Assembly: GCA_947629515.1 (NCBI GenBank)
Contig: CANRDY010000006.1
Location: 1 to 63,038 of the forward strand
Source: an uncultured Clostridia bacterium
GTDB taxonomy: Bacteria; Bacillota; Clostridia; Christensenellales; Borkfalkiaceae
Length of the DNA stretch: 63,038 bases
Direction: 5' to 3'
Shown here: piece after piece, positions 40,002 to 48,580 of the stretch
Numbering within the stretch: the first letter of the stretch is position 1
Layout: each line of letters opens with the position of its first letter
The notes under the pieces: generated by a model
The model's database searches: none
Told to the model about the DNA's origin: nothing
The model's input: the letters and a program-made list of their open reading frames with translations, nothing else
Made by a program: the position numbers and the translations under genes

Positions 40002-41038
40002 ACTTCAACAAAAAATCGAGGCGCAGGCTGTTTTTCGTGGGAGTGGGGGTGCTGACCTTCACCGTAATGCTCGCGGCGAGCGAGCTGACGCTCGTCTTTC
40101 TCGACAGCTTTTCGGCGCGTTCCGACTTCAACCAATACACCGTTCCCTTAATAGTTATGCCGCTGTTCGCGCTCGTGTTCACGGTTGCGGTGATAGTTGC
40201 AGCGTATTCGGTAATGAAGAGGACCAACATTCTCATAGTAAACTTAACGCGCGTTGCCGAGGGCGACTTTTCCGCCGAGATAGACTACAAAAAGCGGGAT
40301 ATGTTCGCCAACGTCTACGCCAATTTCAACAAGATGACAAGGGAGCTGAACTCCGCCAAGGCGGTGCGCGACGAATTTATGCAGGGACTTGCGCACGAGA
40401 TAAAGACCCCTCTCTTTTCCATTCAGGGCTTCGCCAACCTGCTTTACGACGGCGGGCTTTCCGAAGAGGAGCAGAAGAAGTTTCTGACCATAATTTCCGA
40501 CGAAGCGGGCAGGCTCATAAACCTTGCCGAAAACCAGCTCACCCTTGCCAAGCTCGAGAGCCAGCAACTCGCCGACTCGCGCGAAAAGCTGAGGCTCGAC
40601 AGCGAGATAAACGACTGCGTAATAATGCTCGAAAAGGAGTGGGAGAAGAAAAATATCGATATATATTGCGATCTGCAGCCCGTGTACGCCGTCGGCAGCC
40701 GCACTATGTTAAGACAGGTATGGCTGAACCTTTTATCCAACGCCGTAAAATTTACGCCCGAGGGGGGCAGGATCGAGGTGACGTTACAGCGCGAGGGGGC
40801 GCACGCTTCGGCAATTTTTAAGGACAGCGGCGCGGGGATTTCCCCCGAGGATATGCCGAGGATATTCGAAAAATATTACCGTGCGAAGAGCGCGGCGGGC
40901 ACGCAGGGCAACGGGCTGGGGCTTGCCATCTGCAAGCGTATCTGCGATATTTCGGGCGGCGAAATTACCGCGGCGAACGCGGCGGACGGCGGCGCGGTGT
41001 TCACCGTAAAACTCCCCGCCGCAGACAAAGAGGACTGA
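39998..41038 (+). CDS. HAMP-domain sensor histidine kinase
   Basis: 346 residues. Two membrane helices (about 11-35 and 50-72) bracket a very short outer loop, then a HAMP linker, the phospho-acceptor His133 in LAHEIKTPL and the catalytic domain with NLLSNAVKF, DSGAGI and GNGLGLAI. The tiny outer loop suggests it senses a membrane or envelope state rather than a soluble ligand. Partner of the regulator at 39330-40001. The downstream NSS/AEC/GT4 genes give no clear hint of its regulon. Confidence 0.95.
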   Translation: MNFNKKSRRRLFFVGVGVLTFTVMLAASELTLVFLDSFSARSDFNQYTVPLIVMPLFALVFTVAVIVAAYSVMKRTNILIVNLTRVAEGDFSAEIDYKKRDMFANVYANFNKMTRELNSAKAVRDEFMQGLAHEIKTPLFSIQGFANLLYDGGLSEEEQKKFLTIISDEAGRLINLAENQLTLAKLESQQLADSREKLRLDSEINDCVIMLEKEWEKKNIDIYCDLQPVYAVGSRTMLRQVWLNLLSNAVKFTPEGGRIEVTLQREGAHASAIFKDSGAGISPEDMPRIFEKYYRAKSAAGTQGNGLGLAICKRICDISGGEITAANAADGGAVFTVKLPAADKED

Positions 41039-41175
41039 CCGAAGAACTTTCCAACGCGTTAAAAAAGCGTTCATTTTCAAGGCGTTAAAAAAGCGTTAAA
41101 AGCGCGTAAAAAAACCGCCCGCAAAGCGCGTTGAAAAGGGCTTTAAGGGCGTTGAAAATTTTATAAAATTTATTG

Positions 41176-41201
41176 TTCGCGCGGGGATATCCCCGCGCGA
41201 A
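41176..41201. terminator. perfect 26-base palindrome between kinase and AEC genes
   Basis: TTCGCGCGGGGAT and its exact complement form an uninterrupted palindrome. As RNA it folds on both strands, so it may separate the convergent transcripts. Confidence 0.6.
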
Positions 41202-41257
41202 TTACAGCTTTTTGCAGGAATATCCCTATGCAAAATTGCAGTTTTTGGGGGCGGTTT

Positions 41258-42325
41258 TTACGAGGGCACAAACCCGAAGTTCATCAAAAGGAACACCGTC
41301 AAAAATATCGTAATCACCGAGCACACGCTCGTCCACACCACGTACTGCGTGCCGAGCTGTTCGTCGGCGTGCATAGCTCCAGCCATAATCGCGCTCGAAA
41401 CGGCGACGGGCGTTCCGAACAGGGCTATGAGCGTGGGATAGACCTCCGCGCCGAAGTTAAGGGGAGTAAAGGCGTTCAACAGCATCGCGCCGCCTATGCC
41501 CATAAGGGGGGCGAGGATAACTCTCCACACCGTGCCGACTATAATTTCCTTTGTCATTCCCTTTACCGCCGAAAACTCGAACTGACCGCCGAGCACTATC
41601 AGGGCGAACGGCGAGGCAACGGCTTTGAGATCGGCAACGCAGGTGTACAGAAATTTGAGTTGCGTGTCGAAGCGGAAGGGCAGTTCCGCCGCGGGAATAA
41701 ACCCGCACGCCGCCCGCTCTATCTCGCGCAGAGCCACGAACAGCAGTCCCGCGCACACGCCTATTATAAGCGGGTTTGTGACTATGCCCTTTAAGATTTT
41801 AAGGGCGTTTTTCAAAAATTTTTGGGGCTTCGAGAGCGCGGGCCGATCCTCGGGCGCGCTTTCTTCCTTTGTAAAGACGGTCAAGGAAATTACGGCAAGC
41901 ACGTTGAAAAGGGGTATCGAAAAGGCGGAAACTATCCCCGCCAGCCCCGCGTCGCCGCCGAGGCGTTCGACTATCGAAAGCCCTATAATTGCAAAGTTCG
42001 AGCGGAAAGTGCACTGCAAAATAACGCCCCGCCGCTTGCTTTCCTTGGTGGTCAGGATCGCCGTTACAAGCCCCAGCGCAAAGATTATCACAATGACCGC
42101 AAGGCAGTACAAAACGACGTCCCAGCGAATGTCCGCAAAGCCCGTCATGCTGTCGTAGACGTTAATGAACAGCATGCACGGCAAAAAGACGTTGAACACG
42201 AGCTTGTTGCCCGTTTCGAGGAAGCCCTTGTTCAAAAACGAAAATCTCTTCAGAACGTAGCCCAAAACAATCAGAAGCACAATGGGCAGAACGGCGTTGA
42301 GCGTTGTCAGCAGTATGTCGGTCAT
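41258..42325 (-). CDS. AEC (auxin efflux carrier) family transporter
   Basis: 355 residues with about ten membrane helices in two inverted repeats (NAVLPIVLLIVLGYVLKRF and NPLIIGVCAGLLFVALREI as first and sixth helices). QCTFRSNFAIIGLSI and LFGTPVAVSSAIMAG are family-typical. Bacterial members export or exchange organic acids such as malate; the substrate here is unknown. AGGGTGA lies 5 bases before the ATG. Confidence 0.9.
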   Translation of the reverse strand: MTDILLTTLNAVLPIVLLIVLGYVLKRFSFLNKGFLETGNKLVFNVFLPCMLFINVYDSMTGFADIRWDVVLYCLAVIVIIFALGLVTAILTTKESKRRGVILQCTFRSNFAIIGLSIVERLGGDAGLAGIVSAFSIPLFNVLAVISLTVFTKEESAPEDRPALSKPQKFLKNALKILKGIVTNPLIIGVCAGLLFVALREIERAACGFIPAAELPFRFDTQLKFLYTCVADLKAVASPFALIVLGGQFEFSAVKGMTKEIIVGTVWRVILAPLMGIGGAMLLNAFTPLNFGAEVYPTLIALFGTPVAVSSAIMAGAMHADEQLGTQYVVWTSVCSVITIFLTVFLLMNFGFVPS

Positions 42326-42430
42326 AATTCACCCTCTCGAAAAAAATTATAGCACAACATTTTGAGGTTTGCAACAGTTTGCTTAAAAAGGGTAATTGTA
42401 AGCTCCTTTTTCGAACTTCCTCGCTTCGTA

Positions 42431-42515
42431 ATTGTAATTTTAAATTATATCGGAGCACATTAAGGCATTGTCATTTCGAACGCTATGAGAAGCCCGCGAA
42501 GCGGGGGATTTTTTT
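42431..42515. repeat. dispersed TATCGGAGC/TGTCATTTCGAA repeat
   Basis: Same block as 11409 and 43726, with the AGCCCGCGAAGCGGG stem. Confidence 0.65.
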
Positions 42516-42630
42516 CCAAAGAGATAAAAATTAAAAAAACGGCGCGCGCGTCGGCTTTTTTTGGAGCGGTTATATTGACAACCGCCAAGCGAAGTGCTAT
42601 TATTTTTAGGTGAAAAAAGCCCCGCTCTTT

Positions 42631-42735
42631 CGGTCACGGCAAGGCACAGTCGAATATAACGGTCAAGGCACAGCCGAATATCACGGTCAAGCCACAGACG
42701 AATATCGCGATCAAACAACAGCCGATGCACAGATA
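42631..42735. repeat. 24-bp degenerate tandem repeat
   Basis: Four units starting at 42631, 42660, 42684 and 42708, consensus CGGTCAAGGCACAGCCGAAT plus ATCA. They precede the membrane-anchored protein gene and occur nowhere else in the window. Confidence 0.75.
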
Positions 42736-42783
42736 AAGTCATAGCCGTGAGCGCGGGCGCATAGGTTAAAAAGAGGTAATTTT

Positions 42784-43557
42784 ATGGAATGGATCAACGA
42801 CAACTGCGGCATACTCGTGCTTATTTTTTCGATAGTCATAATAGCTCTCGTCGGGCTTATCACATGGCTTTTGTTGATGCTCCGCAGCAGGATAGCCGTT
42901 CAAAGGCTCAACTTTCTCGGTTCATACGCAATGAACAAAGACAGCAAGGAACGCTACGCCGAACTTACGATAGGCAACCGCTCCTTAAACGACGTGGGAC
43001 TCAGCGAGCTGGGAATACGCAACGGCAAGGTGAATTTTCCCCTCACCGACTACTACAAACGCCAAAAGGACATGAAGAACGACGCGCGCATAGTGCTTGA
43101 ACAGCGCAGTGCGATAAGTTTTACGCTCCCCATTGAGGAGCTTGCCCGCCTCGCCCTCGACGTTAAAGGCAAAAAGGTAATTCGCTCGGTAAAAGTTTAC
43201 GCCGTCGACCTTACGGGAACTTTTTACAGCGGACGCGTCTCCGATGTAAAAAAGCTGATGAAAGAGCTTATTGCCGCCAACGGTTCGGTTAATGTTGCCG
43301 CCGTTTCGGCAAGCGGTTCAGCCGCCGTTTCCGCCAATGCTTCCGCCGCGGGTTTGGGAGCGGAAGAGGAAGCCGCCGCCGCGGAAGAAGCACCCGCCGA
43401 AACTTTTGTTGAAGTTCCCGCAGCGCAGTCTTATCCCGCGCCCGCGGCAAACGAAGAAGCCGATCCTTCAACCGCCGAAGCCGCAGAAACTGCCGAAACC
43501 GTTGAAACGGCAGAAGGAGCCGCGACCGAAGAAAATGGAGAGACTTCGCAGAAATAA
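42784..43557 (+). CDS. membrane-anchored protein with Ala/Glu-rich tail
   Basis: 257 residues: one N-terminal membrane helix (about 9-33), a conserved-looking soluble region of about 130 residues (NFLGSYAMNKDSKERYAELTI, VIRSVKVYAVDLTGTFYSG) and a long Ala/Glu/Pro tail with repeated AETAETVETAEG. AGAGGTAA precedes the ATG. No family is named; the tail is of the same style as other genes here. Confidence 0.7.
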   Translation: MEWINDNCGILVLIFSIVIIALVGLITWLLLMLRSRIAVQRLNFLGSYAMNKDSKERYAELTIGNRSLNDVGLSELGIRNGKVNFPLTDYYKRQKDMKNDARIVLEQRSAISFTLPIEELARLALDVKGKKVIRSVKVYAVDLTGTFYSGRVSDVKKLMKELIAANGSVNVAAVSASGSAAVSANASAAGLGAEEEAAAAEEAPAETFVEVPAAQSYPAPAANEEADPSTAEAAETAETVETAEGAATEENGETSQK

Positions 43558-43882
43558 TTATTAAGTATTCGCCCCCCTCGCGGCAAGCCGCGAGGGGGGC
43601 GAATTTTTTTCTGTTCCCGCCCCCGCGCCCCCGCGCTTTCACACGCCCGCTCACCCATTCGCTCCCCTTCACAGAATGTGAGGGGGAGCTGTCCGCTTGC
43701 GGACTGAGGGGGTGCATTTCCAAATATTATCGGAGCGCATTAAGGCACTGTCATTTCGAGGGATATGACCGACGTCAAACTGACAAAAACGGCACATATT
43801 CATTAATATTGCATAAATATACAATTACTCTGTCTAAAACCAATTCCCGTGTGAAAATTTTAATAAAATCTTCCACAAAATC
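43558..43882. repeat. gene-free spacer with dispersed repeats
   Basis: 43570-43600 is a GC hairpin. 43675-43717 repeats the GAGGGGGAGCTGTCCGC element of 12480-12520, and 43726-43765 the TATCGGAGCGCATTAAGGCA block. The rest is AT-rich. Confidence 0.6.
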
Positions 43883-43911
43883 TTGACAATCGTATTGCAT
43901 GGATATATACT
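43883..43911 (+). promoter_or_regulatory. promoter of the 43968 gene
   Basis: TTGACA (43883-43888), 17 bases, TATACT (43906-43911). Confidence 0.8.
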
Positions 43912-43967
43912 TGACCTAAAATCAAGGTTCGCAAAAGTCGCGTTCAAAAGGAGAGTTAAAATACAAC

Positions 43968-44495
43968 ATGAAAAACGATAAAATCAGACTTTACGTCACT
44001 GTTGCGCTTATAGTGCTGTTGTGCATATACACGGCTTATTATGTGCCTATGTTTTTCGGGTTGGTCGGGTTGGAGAATATACAAAACGGAGTAGTCGGGC
44101 TAAAATATGACGCGGGTTGGAATATGGTTCTATATCCTTTGACATTTGCGTACTTGTTGCTTACCGCTTCTCTTTTACCTACGACTATATTCACCCAAAA
44201 GGCAATGAACAAACAAGCCGCCGCAAAGAGCGTTGTTCCGCTTATTGCAATATCTATAGCGGGCGTAGCGGTCGGTGCAATTATCTCGCTTGCGGCAAAT
44301 ACGGTTGTATGGTGCGTTCTCCTTATAACAGGTACTATGAAAACCGTTTTGGTTTTCAGCGGCTATGTGGCTACAATTATCGCGGTTGCCGCGCTTGTGC
44401 TCAATATCATTAATTACAGAAGTTATAAGTCGAAACTTTCGGGCGGAAAGAGCGCAAATGGCGAAAAGCTCCCCGAGGGCAATGCCGTTGTGTGA
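43968..44495 (+). CDS. hypothetical four-helix membrane protein
   Basis: 175 residues with helices at about 7-30, 50-72, 90-113 and 118-143 and a short polar tail. AT-rich codons contrast with the GC-rich genes on both sides and may mark a recent arrival. The AAGGAGAG site is 12 bases from the ATG, longer than usual. No family is recognised. Confidence 0.7.
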   Translation: MKNDKIRLYVTVALIVLLCIYTAYYVPMFFGLVGLENIQNGVVGLKYDAGWNMVLYPLTFAYLLLTASLLPTTIFTQKAMNKQAAAKSVVPLIAISIAGVAVGAIISLAANTVVWCVLLITGTMKTVLVFSGYVATIIAVAALVLNIINYRSYKSKLSGGKSANGEKLPEGNAVV

Positions 44496-44844
44496 ACGTA
44501 ATTAAAAAGCGTGTATTGTTAAAGTATGAGGCGGCGGGCGCAGTTTTCTGCGCCCGCCGCTTCCCGTTGAACAGCCTTTCCGTCGTCTTATCGTAACGCC
44601 GTTAAGACACATGGTCAAGCGGAACGCCTGCGCCCGCCGCTATATGCTTCGTTTCCCTAAAAAAAATTTAAACGATTTTACGCATTAAAGGCTTGTAATT
44701 TGTCGTTAAAAGATTTATAATCTTTACACAGTCGTATTATGGGGAACGCCGTCGAATAGCGGGCGCGTCCCTTGCGCGGGCGCGCCCGCGTTAAAAAACC
44801 ACTAAAAAAATCGGTTGACGGCTGTTCACTTAAAGGAGTGCGCA
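44496..44844. repeat. spacer with dispersed repeat, promoter and leader hairpin of the fusion protease
   Basis: 44528-44640 carries the GCGGCGGGCGCAG hairpin plus the TTGAACAGCC...GTTAAGACACATGGTC repeat. TTGTAA (44693-44698), 17 bases, TATAAT (44716-44721) is the likely promoter. A 9-bp GC hairpin (about 44759-44790) lies in the leader. Confidence 0.6.
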
Positions 44845-47800
44845 ATGAAAGTCGAATTTCTGCTTGACAAAGATTTTGTCAAATTCATAAGCGGCGGAGA
44901 CCAAACAAAGGGTCGGGCGTTCATACGCGGGTTCGCCCGCGAGGCGGCAAAGTACCTCGGTGGCAAAATAAACGGGCTTGACGAGTTCGCCTTTTCGGTC
45001 ACCACCGAAAAAAGACCCGTAATGAAGGACATTGACCGCCTTTTGCGCGAGGGCGTTCAGATCGACCCCGAAAAGGGCTTCGTGCGCGACGTCGTGTGCA
45101 ACGGCAAAACGCTGTTCGGCGTAAGGCTCACAAAGAAGATCGCCGAAAATCCCAAACCCGTCAACCGCGCAAGGCAGTTCGGGGAGAATATTTCGGTCTC
45201 GCCCGAACTCTTCCTGCCCGACGCGGCGTTCGTCGATCTGGGCGACTTCGGTCAGGACGACCACCCCGAGCAAAAAGCCTCGGACGAGCATAAAGCCGAC
45301 GGCGGCAAGAACGCCACACAAAAGGCTCTCGACGACATCGACGCAATGTTCTTCAGCCCCGTGCGCCGCGGCAAAGACCTCGACAGCGGAAGCGACGATG
45401 ACGAAGACCCCATCGACGAAAGTCTTTTTGACGACGACGAGGACGGCGATGAGGACGAGGACGGCGAGGCTTCCGAAAAGCGCGTGCCGCGCTTCCCCGA
45501 CCTTATGGAACTGTTTTCACAGCCCGAGGAAGATCAGCGCAAAACCGCGCGCGAGCAGAAGATAGAGGCGTACGATCTGCCCACCGTTATGGGGAAGATC
45601 ACCGAAATGCGCGAAAAGCTGTGCGAAAAGGTAAAGGGTCAGGAGCACGCCATAGAGGTGCTTTTGAACGGTATGTTCAGCATACTCTCCGACAAAAAGG
45701 CGGGAGAGGAGGATCGCCCCCGCGGCGTGTTCCTCTTTGCGGGACCTCCCGGAGTGGGCAAGACCTTTCTTGCCGAATCGGTCGCCAAGGTTCTCGATCT
45801 GCCCTTTAAGCGGCTCAACATGAGCGACTATTCCGACAGGGAAATCGGCGTTCAGAAGTTTGCGGGCATGCAGCCCTCGTACAAGTCGGCGGAAGCGGGC
45901 GTGGCGACCAAGTTCGCCGACGACAACCCCGTGAGCATAATGCTCTTCGACGAGGTGGAAAAGGCGAGCATAGACGTTATACACCTCTTTTTGCAGATAC
46001 TCGACGCGGGCGTCTGCCGCGACGCTTACACGGGCGAGGACGTCTCGTTCCGCAAGGTCATAATCATAATAACGACCAACGCGGGCAGAACGCTCTATGA
46101 GGACGCGGGCAGAGTCGACCTTTCGGGTTACAGCGACAAGCAGATACTTCAGGCTCTCGTCAACGACGTCGACCCCCATTCGCAGAGGGCGGCGTTCCCC
46201 GCGGCGATAGTCTCGCGCCTTTCGCAGGGTTCGGTGGTCATGTTCAACCACCTCGACGCGTATTCCCTTTCGCTCATCGCCTCGAAGGAACTCAGAAAGA
46301 ACGTCGACGAACTTGCCGAAAGGTATTCTCTGCAAATAGAGGCCGATCCCTGCCTCCCGCTCGCGCTCCTCTATTCCAAGGGCGGCGCGACCGACGCGAG
46401 GACTATAAAGGGAACGGCAAAATCCTTTGTGAGCGGGGAAGTGCTTTCGCTCTTCAACAAGCTCATAAAGAACAACCCCGACTGTCTTTCCGGACTCAAA
46501 AAGATAAAGATAGATATAGATTTAGACGGCGCGGAAGAGGAGGCGGCAGACCTTTTCAAGGTCGCTTCCAACCCCCGCGTGCTGGTGTTTACCGATAAGA
46601 AAAACTCTGCTCTCCTGCAGGCGGACGGCTGCAAACTGCTCTGCGTTTCGGATACCGAAAAGGCGAAGAACCTTTTGAGGGGAGACATAATCTTCGCCGT
46701 CATCGATCCCATGTGCGGCGTGCGCGCGCAGAGTTTTTCGCCCCTCGACCTCGACGACGTGAACTCCGAGGGAATGGACCTTTTCAGATACATAAGGGAA
46801 TGTCACGAGGAGTTGCCCGTTTACGTGTTTGCGGGCGAAAGTTCCGAGGGCAAGGACTTCCGCACCCTTTTGAGCAGGGGGGCGAGGGGAGTTATCGAGG
46901 CGGGCGAAAAGTCGGGCGGACAGCTCAACACCGCCGTCGAGGCTTCGCTCACCGACAGAGCCTGCTCCAACCTCTCGCGCTCGTGCAAGGCTCTCTTCTA
47001 CAACTGCGCGCAGATCTTAAACGGCGACGGCGAAGAAGCCGAGATAAAGCTCGCGTTCCTCTCGCTCAAACGCAACATATACGGCGACGACGCCGAGACC
47101 GTGCTGAACACGGCTTCGCGCCCCCGCGTTAAATTTGCCGACGTAATAGGCGCGCACGACGCAAAGGAGACCTTAAAGGAGTTCAGCGAGTTCCTCAAAA
47201 ATCCCCGCGCGTACTACGACAACGGCGCGAGAATGCCCCGCGGCGTGCTCCTTTACGGACCTCCCGGAACGGGCAAAACGCTGCTTGCCAAGGCAATGGC
47301 GGGCGAAAGCGACGTTGCGTTCATCGAAAAGAACGCCACCGACTTTTTCAACAAGTACGTGGGCGAAGGTCCGCGCGCCGTCCGCGAGGCGTTCAGGATA
47401 GCCCGCAAATACGCGCCCTCGGTTCTCTTCATAGACGAAGTGGACGCGTTCGGAAAGACGCGCACGGGGGGAGACATGAACCATTCCGCCGAGGAGATAC
47501 TAAACGTATTCCTCTCGGAGATGGACGGCTTTTCGATAGACGAGACCCGTCCCGTGTTCGTGCTCGCCGCCACCAACTACGAAATTGACGAGAGCAGCGG
47601 CGTAAGGCGTTTGCTCGACCCCGCGTTCGTAAGACGGTTCGACAGAAAGATAAGGATAGAACTGCCCGACGCCGCCGAGCGCAGGGAGTTCATAGAGTAC
47701 TATCTTGCCAAGCACGGCATAGGCAATATCGGCAACGACACAATCGAAAACCTCGCCGTGCGCTCGATAGGCAGAAGCCCCGCCGACCTCGAAATGATAA

Positions 47801-48450
47801 TCGAGTACGCCATAAGAATGATGAAGGGCAAGCCCCTCGACGACAAGACCCTTACCGACGCGCTCGACGCCGAGAAGTTCGGCGAGGAGAAGAGCTGGAG
47901 CGAAGAGACCGTGCTCATGACCACCCGCCACGAGACGGGTCACGCCCTCGTGAGCTGGATAACGGGCTCTTGCCCCGCGTTCGTCACCAACATCTCGCGC
48001 GGGAGCTTCGGCGGATATATGATGCACGACAGCGACGAGAGCAAGTTCGGCTACAACCGCCGCGAACTCATCGACAGGATCTGCACCGCCCTTGCGGGGC
48101 GCGCCGCCGAGCTTTTGTACTACGGCGAAGAGGACGGCATGACCACGGGTCCCTCGGGCGATCTGCAACAGGCGACGAGGCTTGCGTGGTCGCTCATCTC
48201 GCACTACGGCATGCTCGGGGAGCTTATGACCATGCCCGACGAAATGCTCTACTCCGGGAGCGGGCAGGCTCTCCGCCAGAAGGTCAACGAGATACTCAAC
48301 GAACAGCTCGAACGCGCAAAGACGATAATTTCCCAAAACAAACCCGCGTTCGAAGCCCTCACCGACGAGCTTCTCAAAAAGAACAGCTTAACGGGCAAAG
48401 AGGTCGACGACATCTTATCCCGCTTCACCAAAAAAAGCACGAAAATGTAA
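44845..48450 (+). CDS. Clp-type AAA+ / receiver-like / FtsH-type AAA+ M41 protease fusion
   Basis: A 1201-residue protein starting at the ATG at 44845 (AAAGGAG upstream). Residues 1-130 are an unrecognised N-domain and 175-212 a strongly acidic linker. Residues 245-545 form a Clp/HSP100-type AAA+ module: Walker A GPPGVGKT (300-307), Walker B LFDE (Asp369, Glu370) and sensor TTNAG. Residues 577-690 resemble a receiver fold (RVLVFTDKK, IIFAVID with Asp621, LPVYVFAGES), but the catalytic lysine is missing. Residues 765-1005 are an FtsH-like AAA+ domain: GPPGTGKT (805-812), FIDEVDAFG, and the arginine-finger segment DPAFVRRFD. Residues 1018-1195 are an M41 zinc protease with HETGH (1029-1033) and Asp1106 in PSGDLQQAT as third ligand. 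FtsH's membrane helices are absent, so it should be cytoplasmic. Both ATPases and the protease appear intact. It stands alone with its own terminator. Confidence 0.9.
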   Translation: MKVEFLLDKDFVKFISGGDQTKGRAFIRGFAREAAKYLGGKINGLDEFAFSVTTEKRPVMKDIDRLLREGVQIDPEKGFVRDVVCNGKTLFGVRLTKKIAENPKPVNRARQFGENISVSPELFLPDAAFVDLGDFGQDDHPEQKASDEHKADGGKNATQKALDDIDAMFFSPVRRGKDLDSGSDDDEDPIDESLFDDDEDGDEDEDGEASEKRVPRFPDLMELFSQPEEDQRKTAREQKIEAYDLPTVMGKITEMREKLCEKVKGQEHAIEVLLNGMFSILSDKKAGEEDRPRGVFLFAGPPGVGKTFLAESVAKVLDLPFKRLNMSDYSDREIGVQKFAGMQPSYKSAEAGVATKFADDNPVSIMLFDEVEKASIDVIHLFLQILDAGVCRDAYTGEDVSFRKVIIIITTNAGRTLYEDAGRVDLSGYSDKQILQALVNDVDPHSQRAAFPAAIVSRLSQGSVVMFNHLDAYSLSLIASKELRKNVDELAERYSLQIEADPCLPLALLYSKGGATDARTIKGTAKSFVSGEVLSLFNKLIKNNPDCLSGLKKIKIDIDLDGAEEEAADLFKVASNPRVLVFTDKKNSALLQADGCKLLCVSDTEKAKNLLRGDIIFAVIDPMCGVRAQSFSPLDLDDVNSEGMDLFRYIRECHEELPVYVFAGESSEGKDFRTLLSRGARGVIEAGEKSGGQLNTAVEASLTDRACSNLSRSCKALFYNCAQILNGDGEEAEIKLAFLSLKRNIYGDDAETVLNTASRPRVKFADVIGAHDAKETLKEFSEFLKNPRAYYDNGARMPRGVLLYGPPGTGKTLLAKAMAGESDVAFIEKNATDFFNKYVGEGPRAVREAFRIARKYAPSVLFIDEVDAFGKTRTGGDMNHSAEEILNVFLSEMDGFSIDETRPVFVLAATNYEIDESSGVRRLLDPAFVRRFDRKIRIELPDAAERREFIEYYLAKHGIGNIGNDTIENLAVRSIGRSPADLEMIIEYAIRMMKGKPLDDKTLTDALDAEKFGEEKSWSEETVLMTTRHETGHALVSWITGSCPAFVTNISRGSFGGYMMHDSDESKFGYNRRELIDRICTALAGRAAELLYYGEEDGMTTGPSGDLQQATRLAWSLISHYGMLGELMTMPDEMLYSGSGQALRQKVNEILNEQLERAKTIISQNKPAFEALTDELLKKNSLTGKEVDDILSRFTKKSTKM

Positions 48451-48477
48451 ATATATATTGACATTTTTATAAAGAAC

Positions 48478-48511
48478 GCTCCCGCGCCCAAAGGCGCGGG
48501 AGCTGTTTTTT
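48478..48511 (+). terminator. terminator of the fusion protease gene
   Basis: An 11-bp GC stem (48478-48488 with 48493-48503), 4-base loop and a T-rich tail. Confidence 0.9.
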
Positions 48512-48580
48512 GCTTTTTTTCATTAACGTTATTTTGTGCTTTTGACGGTCGAAAGTAACCGTTCTTCAAACTCTTTCGGT

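Noticed and set aside
42631..42735. CRISPR array
   Set aside because: Units are 24 bp, adjacent and degenerate, without unique spacers, and no cas genes occur in the window. The same applies to the other tandem arrays and the hairpin array at 29649.
42440..42742. Minus-strand ORF with RDIRLWLD-type repeats
   Set aside because: Its repeats are a translation of the 24-bp non-coding tandem repeat; no ribosome site.
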